NCBI RefSeq assembly: GCF_015223065.1
Contig: NZ_JADFBY010000003.1
Span: 186,001 to 250,000, forward strand
From: Mucilaginibacter sp. JRF
GTDB taxonomy: Bacteria > Bacteroidota > Bacteroidia > Sphingobacteriales > Sphingobacteriaceae
Direction: 5' to 3'
DNA length: 64,000 bases
Part shown: positions 46,540 through 54,997 of the stretch, in pieces
Position numbering within the stretch: the first letter of the stretch is position 1
Layout: every line of letters starts with the position of its first letter
Made by a program: the position numbers and the translations under genes
The notes under the pieces: generated by a model
Seen by the model: only the letters and a program-made list of their open reading frames with translations
What the model was told of the DNA's origin: nothing
The model's database searches: none

Positions 46540-47529
46540 ATGCCGCAACAACTTTACAATCCGTTCAGCAATTTTAATTTCAGCAACCGCAATTGTTTTT
46601 TAACCGGCGAGGCGCTAAGCACTTCCGAAGAAAAGATACAGGTATTTCCGCAATGGCTAATGAGCCGTTTTGAACTGGAAGACAAGCCCTTTAAATTGCT
46701 TGACGAAAGCATGGCCACCTACAAGGATCTGAAACTACCCTGCTCGGCCGTGGTGAACGAAAATTACCTGGAACCATTAGAAAGCGAAATTGCCAACGCT
46801 TTTGAACAAGGCTACGAAGGTGTTAGCCAATTAAATGATGTAAAGCTTTTTCAATGGGCGGGCAAGTTGCTGTACGGTATTATTTTTAACGAGATACAGG
46901 CAGGCATAAGGCAGCAGCATGCGCAGGGCGAGGAATTCAGCATGTCGCACGCTATTATCCATAAATTTACCCAACTGCACATGATGTTGCAAAGCATTAA
47001 CCTGTCGCTGGAGTTTGATGAATTTAAGCCTTTTAGCCTGGCGTTGTTCAGGGTAAACAATGCCGATGATGTGTTTGGCTATCGCGATGAGATCAATACC
47101 CTGACCTTTTCGCTGCGTATAAAGGATTTTGGGTTGATCATCTGCCTACAGGATAACGGCACCAACGCCCGCTACCATAACGAGGTGTTAGAAAAGATTG
47201 CCGGACAGCCCTTGCACCCTATCCAGTTTGAGGAGTTGAACGCCCGCTTTTTTTACTCGGCCTACCTGTTTAACCGTTTGCCTGAGTATAATATTTTACC
47301 CGTTAACGATACCATTTACCTGGAAGCCATGCCCCTGCGCGGTATGAGCAGCAAGCCGTTGTTTGACCATTGGGTGGTTAAAACCTACGGACAAGTATTG
47401 GAAAACTTCTGGAAAAACTGGGGCATCCTGCTGTTCGAGATCATCAAGAACCCGGAGGAACCCATGAGCTTTTTGTTTGACGCCGACGGTAATTTTGTAC
47501 CGGCCGAAAGCATACAGTTACCGGCTTAA
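46540..47529 (+). CDS. Conserved hypothetical cytoplasmic protein
   Basis: 329 residues from the ATG at 46540; an upstream in-frame start would overlap the epimerase gene and the promoter. No signal peptide or membrane helix. It begins PQQLYNPFSNFNFSNRNCFLTGE, then an alpha-helical middle and a Phe/Tyr-rich C-terminus with FDHWVVKTYGQVLENFWKNW. The NCFLTGE opening recalls the start of HNH-type proteins but no full HNH motif is seen. No family recognised. Its stop shares TTAA with the converging rhomboid gene. Confidence 0.7.
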   Translation: MPQQLYNPFSNFNFSNRNCFLTGEALSTSEEKIQVFPQWLMSRFELEDKPFKLLDESMATYKDLKLPCSAVVNENYLEPLESEIANAFEQGYEGVSQLNDVKLFQWAGKLLYGIIFNEIQAGIRQQHAQGEEFSMSHAIIHKFTQLHMMLQSINLSLEFDEFKPFSLALFRVNNADDVFGYRDEINTLTFSLRIKDFGLIICLQDNGTNARYHNEVLEKIAGQPLHPIQFEELNARFFYSAYLFNRLPEYNILPVNDTIYLEAMPLRGMSSKPLFDHWVVKTYGQVLENFWKNWGILLFEIIKNPEEPMSFLFDADGNFVPAESIQLPA

Positions 47530-48143
47530 AGGCTTATACCGAACGCGCCTAAAAATAGCTTGATCACCTGCGGATAAACCATTATGGTGAGCAACACGCC
47601 ACTCAACGCGCCATAAAAGTGCGCGTCGTGGTTAATGCCATCCTGTGCGTAGCGCGATGAATAGGTGCAATATATTAGGTAAAGTATGCCAAAAATGTAT
47701 GCCGGGATACCAATAGGTATAAACATTAAATACATCTCAACTCTGGGGAAAAATAGTATAAAGCCAAATACCACGGCGCTGATAGCGCCCGATGCGCCCA
47801 AACTATAATACCATTGATTATGGCGATGCTTAGCTACCGTTGGCAGATCACTCAATACAAGACTTACTACATAGATCAGCCCGAACTGCCAGTGGCCAAT
47901 TCTGGCTTCTAACGTAAAGGCGAAAAAGAAGAACGACAGCATGTTGAAGAACAGGTGTCCCCAATCCTTGTGTATTAGTCCGCTGGTGATAAGGGTATAA
48001 AGTTCCTGCCCTCTTGAAACACTGTACGGATGCAGGGTAAATTTGCGGTAAACGGTTTCGTTTGAAAACGCGTAAAGCGAGGTTATCAGCGTAATTATAA
48101 ATATCATACTGGCCACGGGGGCCATCTCAATATATTCCTTCAT
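47526..48143 (-). CDS. Rhomboid-family intramembrane serine protease
   Basis: 205 residues, six membrane helices. Visible: HKDWGHLFFNMLSFFFFA (conserved helix 2 His and Asn), the catalytic GASGAIS (Ser about residue 115) and HDAHFYGALSG with the catalytic His (about 180). Length is close to minimal for the six-helix core. Substrates are membrane proteins and cannot be read here. Confidence 0.9.
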   Translation of the reverse strand: MKEYIEMAPVASMIFIITLITSLYAFSNETVYRKFTLHPYSVSRGQELYTLITSGLIHKDWGHLFFNMLSFFFFAFTLEARIGHWQFGLIYVVSLVLSDLPTVAKHRHNQWYYSLGASGAISAVVFGFILFFPRVEMYLMFIPIGIPAYIFGILYLIYCTYSSRYAQDGINHDAHFYGALSGVLLTIMVYPQVIKLFLGAFGISL

Positions 48144-48205
48144 TTAAAAACAAATATTAAAAATTGCGGGTTATCGGCACGTGAACGAAGATATGTTTTT
48201 AATAC

Positions 48206-48213
48206 TACTTTTG
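48206..48213 (+). promoter_or_regulatory. Candidate -7 element for the carotenoid desaturase gene
   Basis: TACTTTTG, exact TAnnTTTG, only 5 bases before the ATG at 48219. If real, the mRNA is leaderless or nearly so. No TTTG at the -33 position. Confidence 0.45.
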
Positions 48214-48218
48214 CCTAC

Positions 48219-49697
48219 ATGCCCCAACCAAAAGCCATAATTATAGGTGCCGGTATTGCCGGTATTGCTACTGCCATACGTTTGGCAATAAAAGGTTACA
48301 GAGTTGAGGTATATGAAGCCAACAGTTATCCGGGCGGCAAACTATCTGAATTTGAACAGCAGGGCTATCGTTTTGATGCCGGACCGAGCCTGTTCACCAT
48401 GCCGCAATATGTTGATGAACTTTTCACCCTGGCCGGTAAAGATCCCCGCCGGTATTTTAACTATCAAAAGCTTGATACCGTTTGCAACTATTTTTACGAG
48501 GATGGCACCCGTTTATCTGCTTATGCTGATGGTGAGAAGCTGGTTAATGAGTTATTCTCCAAAACCGGCGAGCAACCTGCCAACATTCGCAAACACGCAA
48601 TTAATAGCCAACGGATATATGATATTACCAACCATGTTTTTTTAGAGCGATCGCTGCATAGGTTGAGTACTTACCTGCGCTGGAATACTGTAAGATCCAT
48701 TTTACGCTTGCCGGGGATTGATTCCATGCGGAATATGCACACGGCTAACCAATCGTTTTTAAAAGATAAGCGACTGGTTCAGTTTTACGACCGATATGCT
48801 ACCTACAATGGCTCAAACCCTTATCAGGCACCTGCCACGCTAAATATTATACCCTATTTTGAGCAGCATTTTGGCGCATACTTTCCCGAGGGTGGAATGT
48901 ATTGTATTACATCCAGCCTTATTAAACTGGCTGAGGAATTGGGTGTAGTATTCCATTACAATAGTCCCGTTGAGCAAATTGTAGTTGAGGGCGATAAGGT
49001 GAGCGGCGTGATGATTGATGGCGAAGTTATCAATGCGGATATCGTGGTATCAAACATGGATGTTTGGTTCACCTATAAAAAGTTGCTTAGCCATTTGCCC
49101 GGCATCCACCCCAAAAAAATATTGCAGCAGGAATGTAGCAGCTCAGCATTGATATTTTATTGGGGAGTGAGCAAGCAATTCGCACAGCTCGATCTGCATA
49201 ATATATTTTTCAGTGCCGATTATGAGGCCGAATTCAATAGCATCTGGAAACAACAAACCATTGGTGCCGATCCTACCGTTTACCTCAACATCAGCTCAAA
49301 ACTAAAGCCTGATGATGCGCCCGAAGACCATGAAAACTGGTTTGTAATGATCAACGTACCGGCCAACAAAGGGCAGGATTGGGATACGCTGATAACCCGG
49401 GCCCGCACCAATATCATCGCAAAACTAAGCCGTTTGTTAGGCGAGGACATAGCCCCGCTGATACAATGCGAAAGCATCCTTGACCCACGCAGTATTGAAA
49501 GCCGCACTTCATCATACCAGGGTTCACTGTACGGCACCAGCTCCAACAACCGCTTCGCCGCGTTTTTGCGGCATGCCAATCGTTCGTCCAAATTAAATAA
49601 CCTCTACTTTTGTGGCGGCAGCGTGCACCCCGGCGGGGGCATCCCGCTGTGCTTGCTGTCGGCTAAAATTGTGAGTGACTGGGTTGGTAAGCGTTAA
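48219..49697 (+). CDS. CrtI/CrtD-type carotenoid desaturase
   Basis: 492 residues. FAD-binding GxGxxG start (IIGAGIAGIATAIRLA), EANSYPGGKLSEFE, then the family signature YRFDAGPSLFTMP and C-terminal GGSVHPGGGIPLCLLSAK. It belongs to the phytoene desaturase/1-hydroxycarotenoid 3,4-desaturase group (CrtI or CrtD); which step it performs cannot be told by motif alone, though a lone gene away from crtB suggests CrtD. The crtW-like gene at 10199 makes a keto-carotenoid product plausible. Its stop lies 5 bases from the converging GH31 stop. Confidence 0.88.
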   Translation: MPQPKAIIIGAGIAGIATAIRLAIKGYRVEVYEANSYPGGKLSEFEQQGYRFDAGPSLFTMPQYVDELFTLAGKDPRRYFNYQKLDTVCNYFYEDGTRLSAYADGEKLVNELFSKTGEQPANIRKHAINSQRIYDITNHVFLERSLHRLSTYLRWNTVRSILRLPGIDSMRNMHTANQSFLKDKRLVQFYDRYATYNGSNPYQAPATLNIIPYFEQHFGAYFPEGGMYCITSSLIKLAEELGVVFHYNSPVEQIVVEGDKVSGVMIDGEVINADIVVSNMDVWFTYKKLLSHLPGIHPKKILQQECSSSALIFYWGVSKQFAQLDLHNIFFSADYEAEFNSIWKQQTIGADPTVYLNISSKLKPDDAPEDHENWFVMINVPANKGQDWDTLITRARTNIIAKLSRLLGEDIAPLIQCESILDPRSIESRTSSYQGSLYGTSSNNRFAAFLRHANRSSKLNNLYFCGGSVHPGGGIPLCLLSAKIVSDWVGKR

Positions 49698-49702
49698 TGC
49701 CA

Positions 49703-51967
49703 CTACTTCAGATCGATCTCGATCAAACCTATCCCATAAGTCACCTCTTTCTCCTTAACAGCTTTACCAAAGCCATGCGGTATCAGTTTTAAGGTATTGA
49801 ATTTTGAGGTATAACTACCTTCGGCAACGGCGAGTGTTACCTTACCGGTTTCGGCATAGTAGCTTATCTCTCTTTTATGGAATACGCCGCGCTCGTTATC
49901 ATACGTTACGCCATCATCCTCGTAATAAACAAAGGTTGAATCTTCACTGCCTTTCCAGATGTGGAGGTATAGGATGCCGTCGCCGGTTTCGTTAGTGCTT
50001 TGTATCACGCTTTGCATCGGTACTATGCCACCTGCCTTTACAAACACCGGCAGATCATTCAGCGGAGCCGGTACTGAATGCGCCATGCCACCCTCGTATG
50101 CCTTATCGCTGCCAAAGCGGTACCACTCGCCCTCGGGCAAATAAACTTCGGCTATAAGTTTGGTGCTTTCAACCGGTGCCACTAAAATAGAATTACCGAA
50201 TATGAATTGGTTTTGATACCTAACGTCAAATACATTTTCATCCTGAATATGCTCAATAGCCAGTGTACGGCTTAAAGGCAAACCGTTTTGTGATGACTCA
50301 TAAAAGCCGGAATAAATGTAAGGCAGCAACTGGTAACGCAGCTCAATATCCTTGCGGATGATGGCCATATTTTCTTCGCCCCATTCCCACGGCTCGCGCA
50401 TGGCGGTGCCTATTTCGGCATGGTTGCGGTACATGGGTATGTAAACACCCAGTGAGTTCCAGCGCAGCATCAGTTCGGGCGTTGGGTTGCCGGTATAGCC
50501 TCCAATATCAACCCCGGTGAACGACATGCCCACCAACCCCAGACTATTCACCAAACGCTGACCGTACAGCATGTGCTCATCGCTGGCGGTATTATCGCCC
50601 GTCCACACTGCCGAAAAGCGTTGCGTGCCGCAATAGGCCGCGCGGGTAAGCATAAATGGTCGTTTATTACCTAATATCTTTCGGGTACCGTTGTAAGTGG
50701 CTTTGGTCATTTCCATACCGTAAGCATTACGCACTTCGGCCATGTAGCGGTCGCCAAATTTTACCAGGTAGGGAATGTTTTGTCCCCAGGCGGCAGGCTC
50801 GTTCATGTCGTTCCAAAAACCTTCAACACCGGGCTCGGTAAGCGCGGTAAACGCGGCACCCCACCATTCCTTCACCTCATCATCAAAAAAGTTAGGGAAG
50901 TGGCAACGCCCCGGCCATACATTGGCTACATAATTATCGCCATTGGTATAGGTAGCAAAATAGTTTTTGGCTACACCCTCGTCATACTGTTTGTAGCCTT
51001 CCTCAACCTTAATGCCGGGGTCAACAATACAAACGGTACGGAAATCAAGCGCCTTTAATTTATCCACCAGGCCTTTCGGATCGGGGAAGGCCTCGTCATT
51101 CCAGGTGAATATCTTGTAGTTGTCCATGTAATCTATATCGCAATAGATCACATCGGCAGGGATGTTATGCTCCCTGAATTTTTCGGCAATACCCAGCACC
51201 TCATCGGCACTCATGTAACTGTAGCGGCATTGCTGATAGCCAATGCTCCACAGCGGCGGCATTTCCATGCGCCCGGTAAGCCAGGTGTAATCCTTAATAA
51301 TGTTGGCTACACCCTGCGCGCCCAAGAAATAATAATTCATATCACCGCCATCGGCACCAAACCAGCTCATTTCATCATCAGTAGTAGCGCCGAAGTCGAA
51401 ATAGCTTTTGTTAGTATTATCAAAGAACAACCCATAGGTTAAGCCGCTGTGCAGCCCGATAAAGAACGGGAATGTTTTATACAGCGGATCGGTATGGATG
51501 GTATGTTTTGATGCATCGGTATTCCAGTTCACATAGTGCGTGCCGCGACGATTCAGATCGCCCGTTTTTTCGCCCAGACCAATAAATTTTTCATCGGCAT
51601 AAAGCTTACGGTAATTAACCACACGCTCGTTTTGCCAGTTAACACCAAAGCGGGCATCATCCTCACTTAACGCTTGCCCGTCGGGAGTATAGAAACTGAA
51701 GCGTAATGGCGCTTTGCTAACACGCAGCGTTAAAGCATCGGTTGTGATCACTATTTCGCTGTCATCCTCCGAAAATTGAATACCTGATTCCGGCTGCTGT
51801 ATCACTGCGAATGAGGTGTCGGGTTTATCAGGTGTTTGCGTAAGGTTTACCCGGATGATAGCCGGGGCATACACCCATATTTTAGCCGTTGCCTGGGTGG
51901 TTTGTATAGTAATATGATCGTTGTGTTGATTTACCTGTTGTGCGTTGCCTAAAACTTGGGTTTGCAT
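49703..51967 (-). CDS. GH31 alpha-glucosidase
   Basis: 754 residues. N-terminal beta domain (galactose-mutarotase-like, ending about 210), then the (beta/alpha)8 barrel with VIYCDIDYMDNYKIFTWN, the nucleophile motif WNDMNEPAAW (Asp about 388) and the acid/base motif WTGDNTASDEHM (about 455). GH31 retaining enzymes cut alpha-linked glucosides such as maltose. No signal peptide is apparent, so it is probably cytoplasmic. A xylosidase or isomaltosidase specificity cannot be excluded. Confidence 0.9.
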   Translation of the reverse strand: MQTQVLGNAQQVNQHNDHITIQTTQATAKIWVYAPAIIRVNLTQTPDKPDTSFAVIQQPESGIQFSEDDSEIVITTDALTLRVSKAPLRFSFYTPDGQALSEDDARFGVNWQNERVVNYRKLYADEKFIGLGEKTGDLNRRGTHYVNWNTDASKHTIHTDPLYKTFPFFIGLHSGLTYGLFFDNTNKSYFDFGATTDDEMSWFGADGGDMNYYFLGAQGVANIIKDYTWLTGRMEMPPLWSIGYQQCRYSYMSADEVLGIAEKFREHNIPADVIYCDIDYMDNYKIFTWNDEAFPDPKGLVDKLKALDFRTVCIVDPGIKVEEGYKQYDEGVAKNYFATYTNGDNYVANVWPGRCHFPNFFDDEVKEWWGAAFTALTEPGVEGFWNDMNEPAAWGQNIPYLVKFGDRYMAEVRNAYGMEMTKATYNGTRKILGNKRPFMLTRAAYCGTQRFSAVWTGDNTASDEHMLYGQRLVNSLGLVGMSFTGVDIGGYTGNPTPELMLRWNSLGVYIPMYRNHAEIGTAMREPWEWGEENMAIIRKDIELRYQLLPYIYSGFYESSQNGLPLSRTLAIEHIQDENVFDVRYQNQFIFGNSILVAPVESTKLIAEVYLPEGEWYRFGSDKAYEGGMAHSVPAPLNDLPVFVKAGGIVPMQSVIQSTNETGDGILYLHIWKGSEDSTFVYYEDDGVTYDNERGVFHKREISYYAETGKVTLAVAEGSYTSKFNTLKLIPHGFGKAVKEKEVTYGIGLIEIDLK

Positions 51968-52167
51968 ACTGTTGGTTTTTGCTGATTGATGGCCTCCAAT
52001 TTACACTTCATTAGTGGCTTATTAAACTATAAACGGCCTTATTGTTGTTTTGTGGCGATAAATGGAAAAATTTAGGCAGATACACGCTCTCATCTGTCCT
52101 GTTCGCACCCTTTGTAAACTGCTTAATGGCAAACTGTTTGTTGTATATATGCTAAAAAACCAATACC

Positions 52168-52548
52168 ATGTTTAAACCAAATAGTGCATTTTCGGGCTTC
52201 TCCGTCAGCGACATTGACGAAGCCAAAACATTTTACGGCACCACTTTAGGCCTTGATGTAAACCTGGGCGAAATGGGTGTGCTGGACATCAAACTGCCCG
52301 GCGGCGGTTCGACCATTATCTACCCAAAGCCCAACCACCAGGCAGCTACATTTACGGTACTAAACTTTGTAGTGAGCAACATTGAGGATGCCGTTAAAGA
52401 CCTAAAAGAAAGGGGCGTAAAATTTGAAAGCTACAACATGCCCGAACTTAAAACCGACGATGACGATATTATGCGGGGCAATGGCCCAACCATTGCCTGG
52501 TTTACAGATCCGGCCGGGAATATTTTATCGCTGATTCAGGAAGACTAA
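52168..52548 (+). CDS. VOC/glyoxalase-fold protein
   Basis: 126 residues, a single VOC domain of two beta-alpha-beta-beta-beta modules: FSGFSVSDIDEAKTFYGTTL and the end motif TAWFTDPAGNILSLIQ-like (actual: IAWFTDPAGNILSLIQ). VOC proteins bind metal and act as lyases, dioxygenases or resistance proteins; which is not clear. 33 bases upstream of nhaA on the same strand. Confidence 0.85.
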   Translation: MFKPNSAFSGFSVSDIDEAKTFYGTTLGLDVNLGEMGVLDIKLPGGGSTIIYPKPNHQAATFTVLNFVVSNIEDAVKDLKERGVKFESYNMPELKTDDDDIMRGNGPTIAWFTDPAGNILSLIQED

Positions 52549-52581
52549 ACCCCGTAAACGCCGATTGCTTATATTCGCCCA

Positions 52582-53742
52582 ATGGCAAAGCTAAGGCGAA
52601 AGGCAATGGAATTTATTGAGCACCCATCATCTGGTGGCATATTGCTGTTGGCTTGTGTGGTTCTTTCGCTTGTTTTGGCTAACTCGCCGCTAAAAGCAGC
52701 TTTCGCACATTTGCTTGAGGCATCACCCGTAGGTAATGCATTGGGTGAAGGATTTACGCTAACCGCTTTTATTAATGATGCGCTGATGGCCATATTTTTC
52801 CTGATGGCCGGCCTCGAAATAAAACGTGAAATGGTAGAGGGCGAACTCTCTGAAGTTAAAAAGGCCGTACTACCCGTAATGAGCGCCATTGGTGGAATGG
52901 CTGTGCCTGCGCTGATCTATTTTGCTATTAACCATAATGCCGATACCTCAGCCGGATGGGGCATACCCATGGCTACCGACATTGCCTTTGCCGTGGCCAT
53001 ACTAAACGCCTTACGAAAATTTGTACCTGCCGGAGCCAAAGTATTTTTAACGGCGTTAGCCATTGTGGATGATTTGGGGGCGATCATCGTTATTGCTCTG
53101 TTTTATACGCAGGGTTTAGAGGTTAATTACCTGCTGTACGCGCTTGGCTTTTTTGCACTGGCGTTAATGTTTAATTATTTGGAACTGAAAAACGTCTGGT
53201 TTTACCTGGTGCCGGGCATTTTTATGTGGTACTTTATTCATCACTCGGGCATACATGCTACCGTGGCAGGGGTGCTCACCGCTTTTACTATACCGGTACG
53301 AACCAAATCAGGATACTCTCCTTTGTGCGAGCTGGAACACAGATTATCGCTTCCGGTAAACTTTTTAATTCTGCCCCTGTTTGCGCTGGCGAATACCAAT
53401 ATTACTTATGAGCCGGGGATGCTTTCCGGTTTACTTACACCAATGGGTTTGGGTATCATATTGGGCTTGATATTTGGCAAACCATTAGGGATATTCTTAA
53501 TGTCATTTGCCGCGGTTAAAGCCAAACTCAGTAAACTGCCCGAAGGCATTAACTGGGTACACATAGCCGGAGCCGGCACTTTAGCGGGGATAGGTTTCAC
53601 CATGTCGATATTTATATCGCTGCTATCATTCAGTCAACCCGAATTACAAAGTAGCGCCAAGTTCGCTATCCTCACCGCGTCGGTTATTGCTGCGGTGGTT
53701 GGGTTTGTGGGGTTGATGGGGTATTCGAAAAGGGTAGGGTGA
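52582..53742 (+). CDS. nhaA: Na+/H+ antiporter NhaA
   Basis: 386 residues, about 12 membrane helices. It exports Na+ or Li+ in exchange for protons. Visible: FLMAGLEIKREMVEGEL, MATDIAFAVAIL and ALAIVDDLGAI with the two essential Asp residues (about 156-157). Length fits the family. Start at 52582; the sequence TATATTCG just upstream resembles the -7 element (7 of 8). Possibly also cotranscribed with the VOC gene. Confidence 0.95.
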   Translation: MAKLRRKAMEFIEHPSSGGILLLACVVLSLVLANSPLKAAFAHLLEASPVGNALGEGFTLTAFINDALMAIFFLMAGLEIKREMVEGELSEVKKAVLPVMSAIGGMAVPALIYFAINHNADTSAGWGIPMATDIAFAVAILNALRKFVPAGAKVFLTALAIVDDLGAIIVIALFYTQGLEVNYLLYALGFFALALMFNYLELKNVWFYLVPGIFMWYFIHHSGIHATVAGVLTAFTIPVRTKSGYSPLCELEHRLSLPVNFLILPLFALANTNITYEPGMLSGLLTPMGLGIILGLIFGKPLGIFLMSFAAVKAKLSKLPEGINWVHIAGAGTLAGIGFTMSIFISLLSFSQPELQSSAKFAILTASVIAAVVGFVGLMGYSKRVG

Positions 53743-53802
53743 TGGGTTATTGTTATCTCGGATGATAATTGGGAGATCTATTTGGGATTATGGTTCCCTC
53801 TC

Positions 53803-53846
53803 ATGCAACCCCACCTAAATCCTCCCCGAGGGGGGAGGACTTTTAC
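53803..53846. repeat. CCTCCCC-GAG-GGGGGAGG palindromic repeat
   Basis: Runs from AACCCCACCTAAATCC to GGAGGACTTTTAC. Matches 27211-27240 and the exonuclease-gene element (58972-59005, reverse orientation). Confidence 0.75.
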
Positions 53847-53852
53847 ATTCGC

Positions 53853-53933
53853 GTCATTGAGGTACGAAGCAATCCCCGAGCGATTTACCTTTTTGGAATA
53901 TCCTAAAGAGATTGCTTCGTACCTCGCAATGAC
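53853..53933 (+). repeat. GTCATTG-type hairpin element (81 bases)
   Basis: Arms GTCATTGAGGTACGAAGCAA (53853-53872) and TTGCTTCGTACCTCGCAATG AC are complementary apart from a two-base difference (split here; right arm 53912-53933). A long hairpin with a 37-base loop region. Different family from the GTCATTTCGA copies. Confidence 0.75.
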
Positions 53934-53957
53934 CGTTTTTTATGTGTTATCCACAAT

Positions 53958-54035
53958 GTCATTTCGACGGAGGAGAAATCTGCACACGTTCATTGCCAAG
54001 CGACAGATTTCTCCTCGTTCCTCGTTCGAAATGAC
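53958..54035 (+). repeat. GTCATTTCGA-type repeat, copy C (complete)
   Basis: 78 bases with perfect ends GTCATTTCGA / TCGAAATGAC and inner arms GGAGAAATCTG / CAGATTTCTCC. The most symmetrical of the three copies in the window (27085, 27610, here). Confidence 0.8.
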
Positions 54036-54054
54036 AAAGATTGTGATTGTTTTA

Positions 54055-54096
54055 TTCCCTTCCCACGGGAGGGTTAGGGAGGGGTTAGCACAAGTA
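54055..54096. repeat. CCCTTCCCACGGGAGGG-type repeat
   Basis: G/C-rich imperfect palindrome followed by TTAGGGAGGGGTTAGC; similar to 27015-27057. Confidence 0.5.
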
Positions 54097-54110
54097 TAAG
54101 TAAATCGGTT

Positions 54111-54893
54111 TTACAACCCCTTCACAAACTCCCTTATCGCCGCTCCCGGATCTTCTTCTTTCATAAAGTTCTCGCCTATCAGGAAACCGCTGAAACCGGC
54201 TTGTTTTAACTCTTTGATCACCTCTGTATTGCTGATAGCGCTTTCAGATACCTTTAAGAATTCATCAGGTATATGCTTGGCTAACTGGAACGAGGTGTCA
54301 ACCGATACAGTAAAATCAGCCAGGTTACGGTTGTTTACGCCGATGGCATCCAGCTGGGGGTGAATGCTGCGTTCCAGTTCCTCCAGATTATGCACTTCTA
54401 ACAGCACATTCAGGCCGAGGCTTTTGGCTAAAGTTGCCAGTTTGTCAATTTCGGCAGGGGTTAGTATAGCGGCTATAAGTAATATCACATCGGCACCCAT
54501 GGCCTTTGCTTCAATTACCTGATACTCATCTATCATAAAATCCTTACGCAGGATAGGGATATTGTTATAGGCACGGGCTTTCTTAACGTCAACCTTTTGC
54601 CCCATAAAGAATTGCTTATCCGTTAATACAGATAATGCCGATGCACCCGCTGCCGCATAAGCGGTGGTAACCTGCTTTACGGTAACCTTGTCGTTTATAA
54701 TGCCTTTTGATGGTGAACGACGCTTAAATTCAGCTATGATGCCGGTACGGTCGGGCGCCAATAAAAACTCACGGAACGAATATGTTTCGCGACTAAAATG
54801 TTCTGCTTCTTCCAGCTTGGTGTACGAAACGCGGGTTTTAGCATTTGCTACTTCCTTACGTTTATTGGCAACAATTTTATCAAGTATGGTCAT
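54111..54893 (-). CDS. trpC: Indole-3-glycerol phosphate synthase
   Basis: 260 residues, a TIM-barrel enzyme that closes the indole ring in tryptophan synthesis. Visible: AEFKRRSPSKGIIND (Glu, Lys about 55-62), ILRKDFMIDEYQ (Lys about 113), LLEVHNLEEL (Glu about 162), IGVNNRNL and SESAISN (Ser about 214). Length is typical. It is the last trp gene here; trpD, trpF, trpB and trpA, which normally accompany it in Bacteroidota, are missing. A G/C-rich repeat fills the 43 bases before it. Confidence 0.95.
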   Translation of the reverse strand: MTILDKIVANKRKEVANAKTRVSYTKLEEAEHFSRETYSFREFLLAPDRTGIIAEFKRRSPSKGIINDKVTVKQVTTAYAAAGASALSVLTDKQFFMGQKVDVKKARAYNNIPILRKDFMIDEYQVIEAKAMGADVILLIAAILTPAEIDKLATLAKSLGLNVLLEVHNLEELERSIHPQLDAIGVNNRNLADFTVSVDTSFQLAKHIPDEFLKVSESAISNTEVIKELKQAGFSGFLIGENFMKEEDPGAAIREFVKGL

Positions 54894-54997
54894 AAGCCCC
54901 CGATCCCCTAAAGAGGGAGTGATTTTAAAAGTTTATCTATTTATTATCAGTATTCTCCGCCTCCGCAGCAGCTCCCCCTTTAGGGGACTGGGGGGCT
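54894..54997. repeat. Composite palindromic element across the trpG-trpC junction
   Basis: Left arm AGCCCCCGATCCCCTAAAGA.. (54896-54920) and right arm AGCTCCCCCTTTAGGGGACT.. (54970-54997) are inverted copies of one motif. The stretch covers the last ~15 codons of trpG (54937 on), giving it a repeat-derived tail PQSPKGGAAAEAENTDNK. Confidence 0.7.

Noticed and set aside
53782..54099. 105-residue plus-strand frame after nhaA
   Set aside because: Entirely composed of the palindromic repeats at 53803-54096; would encode no sensible protein.
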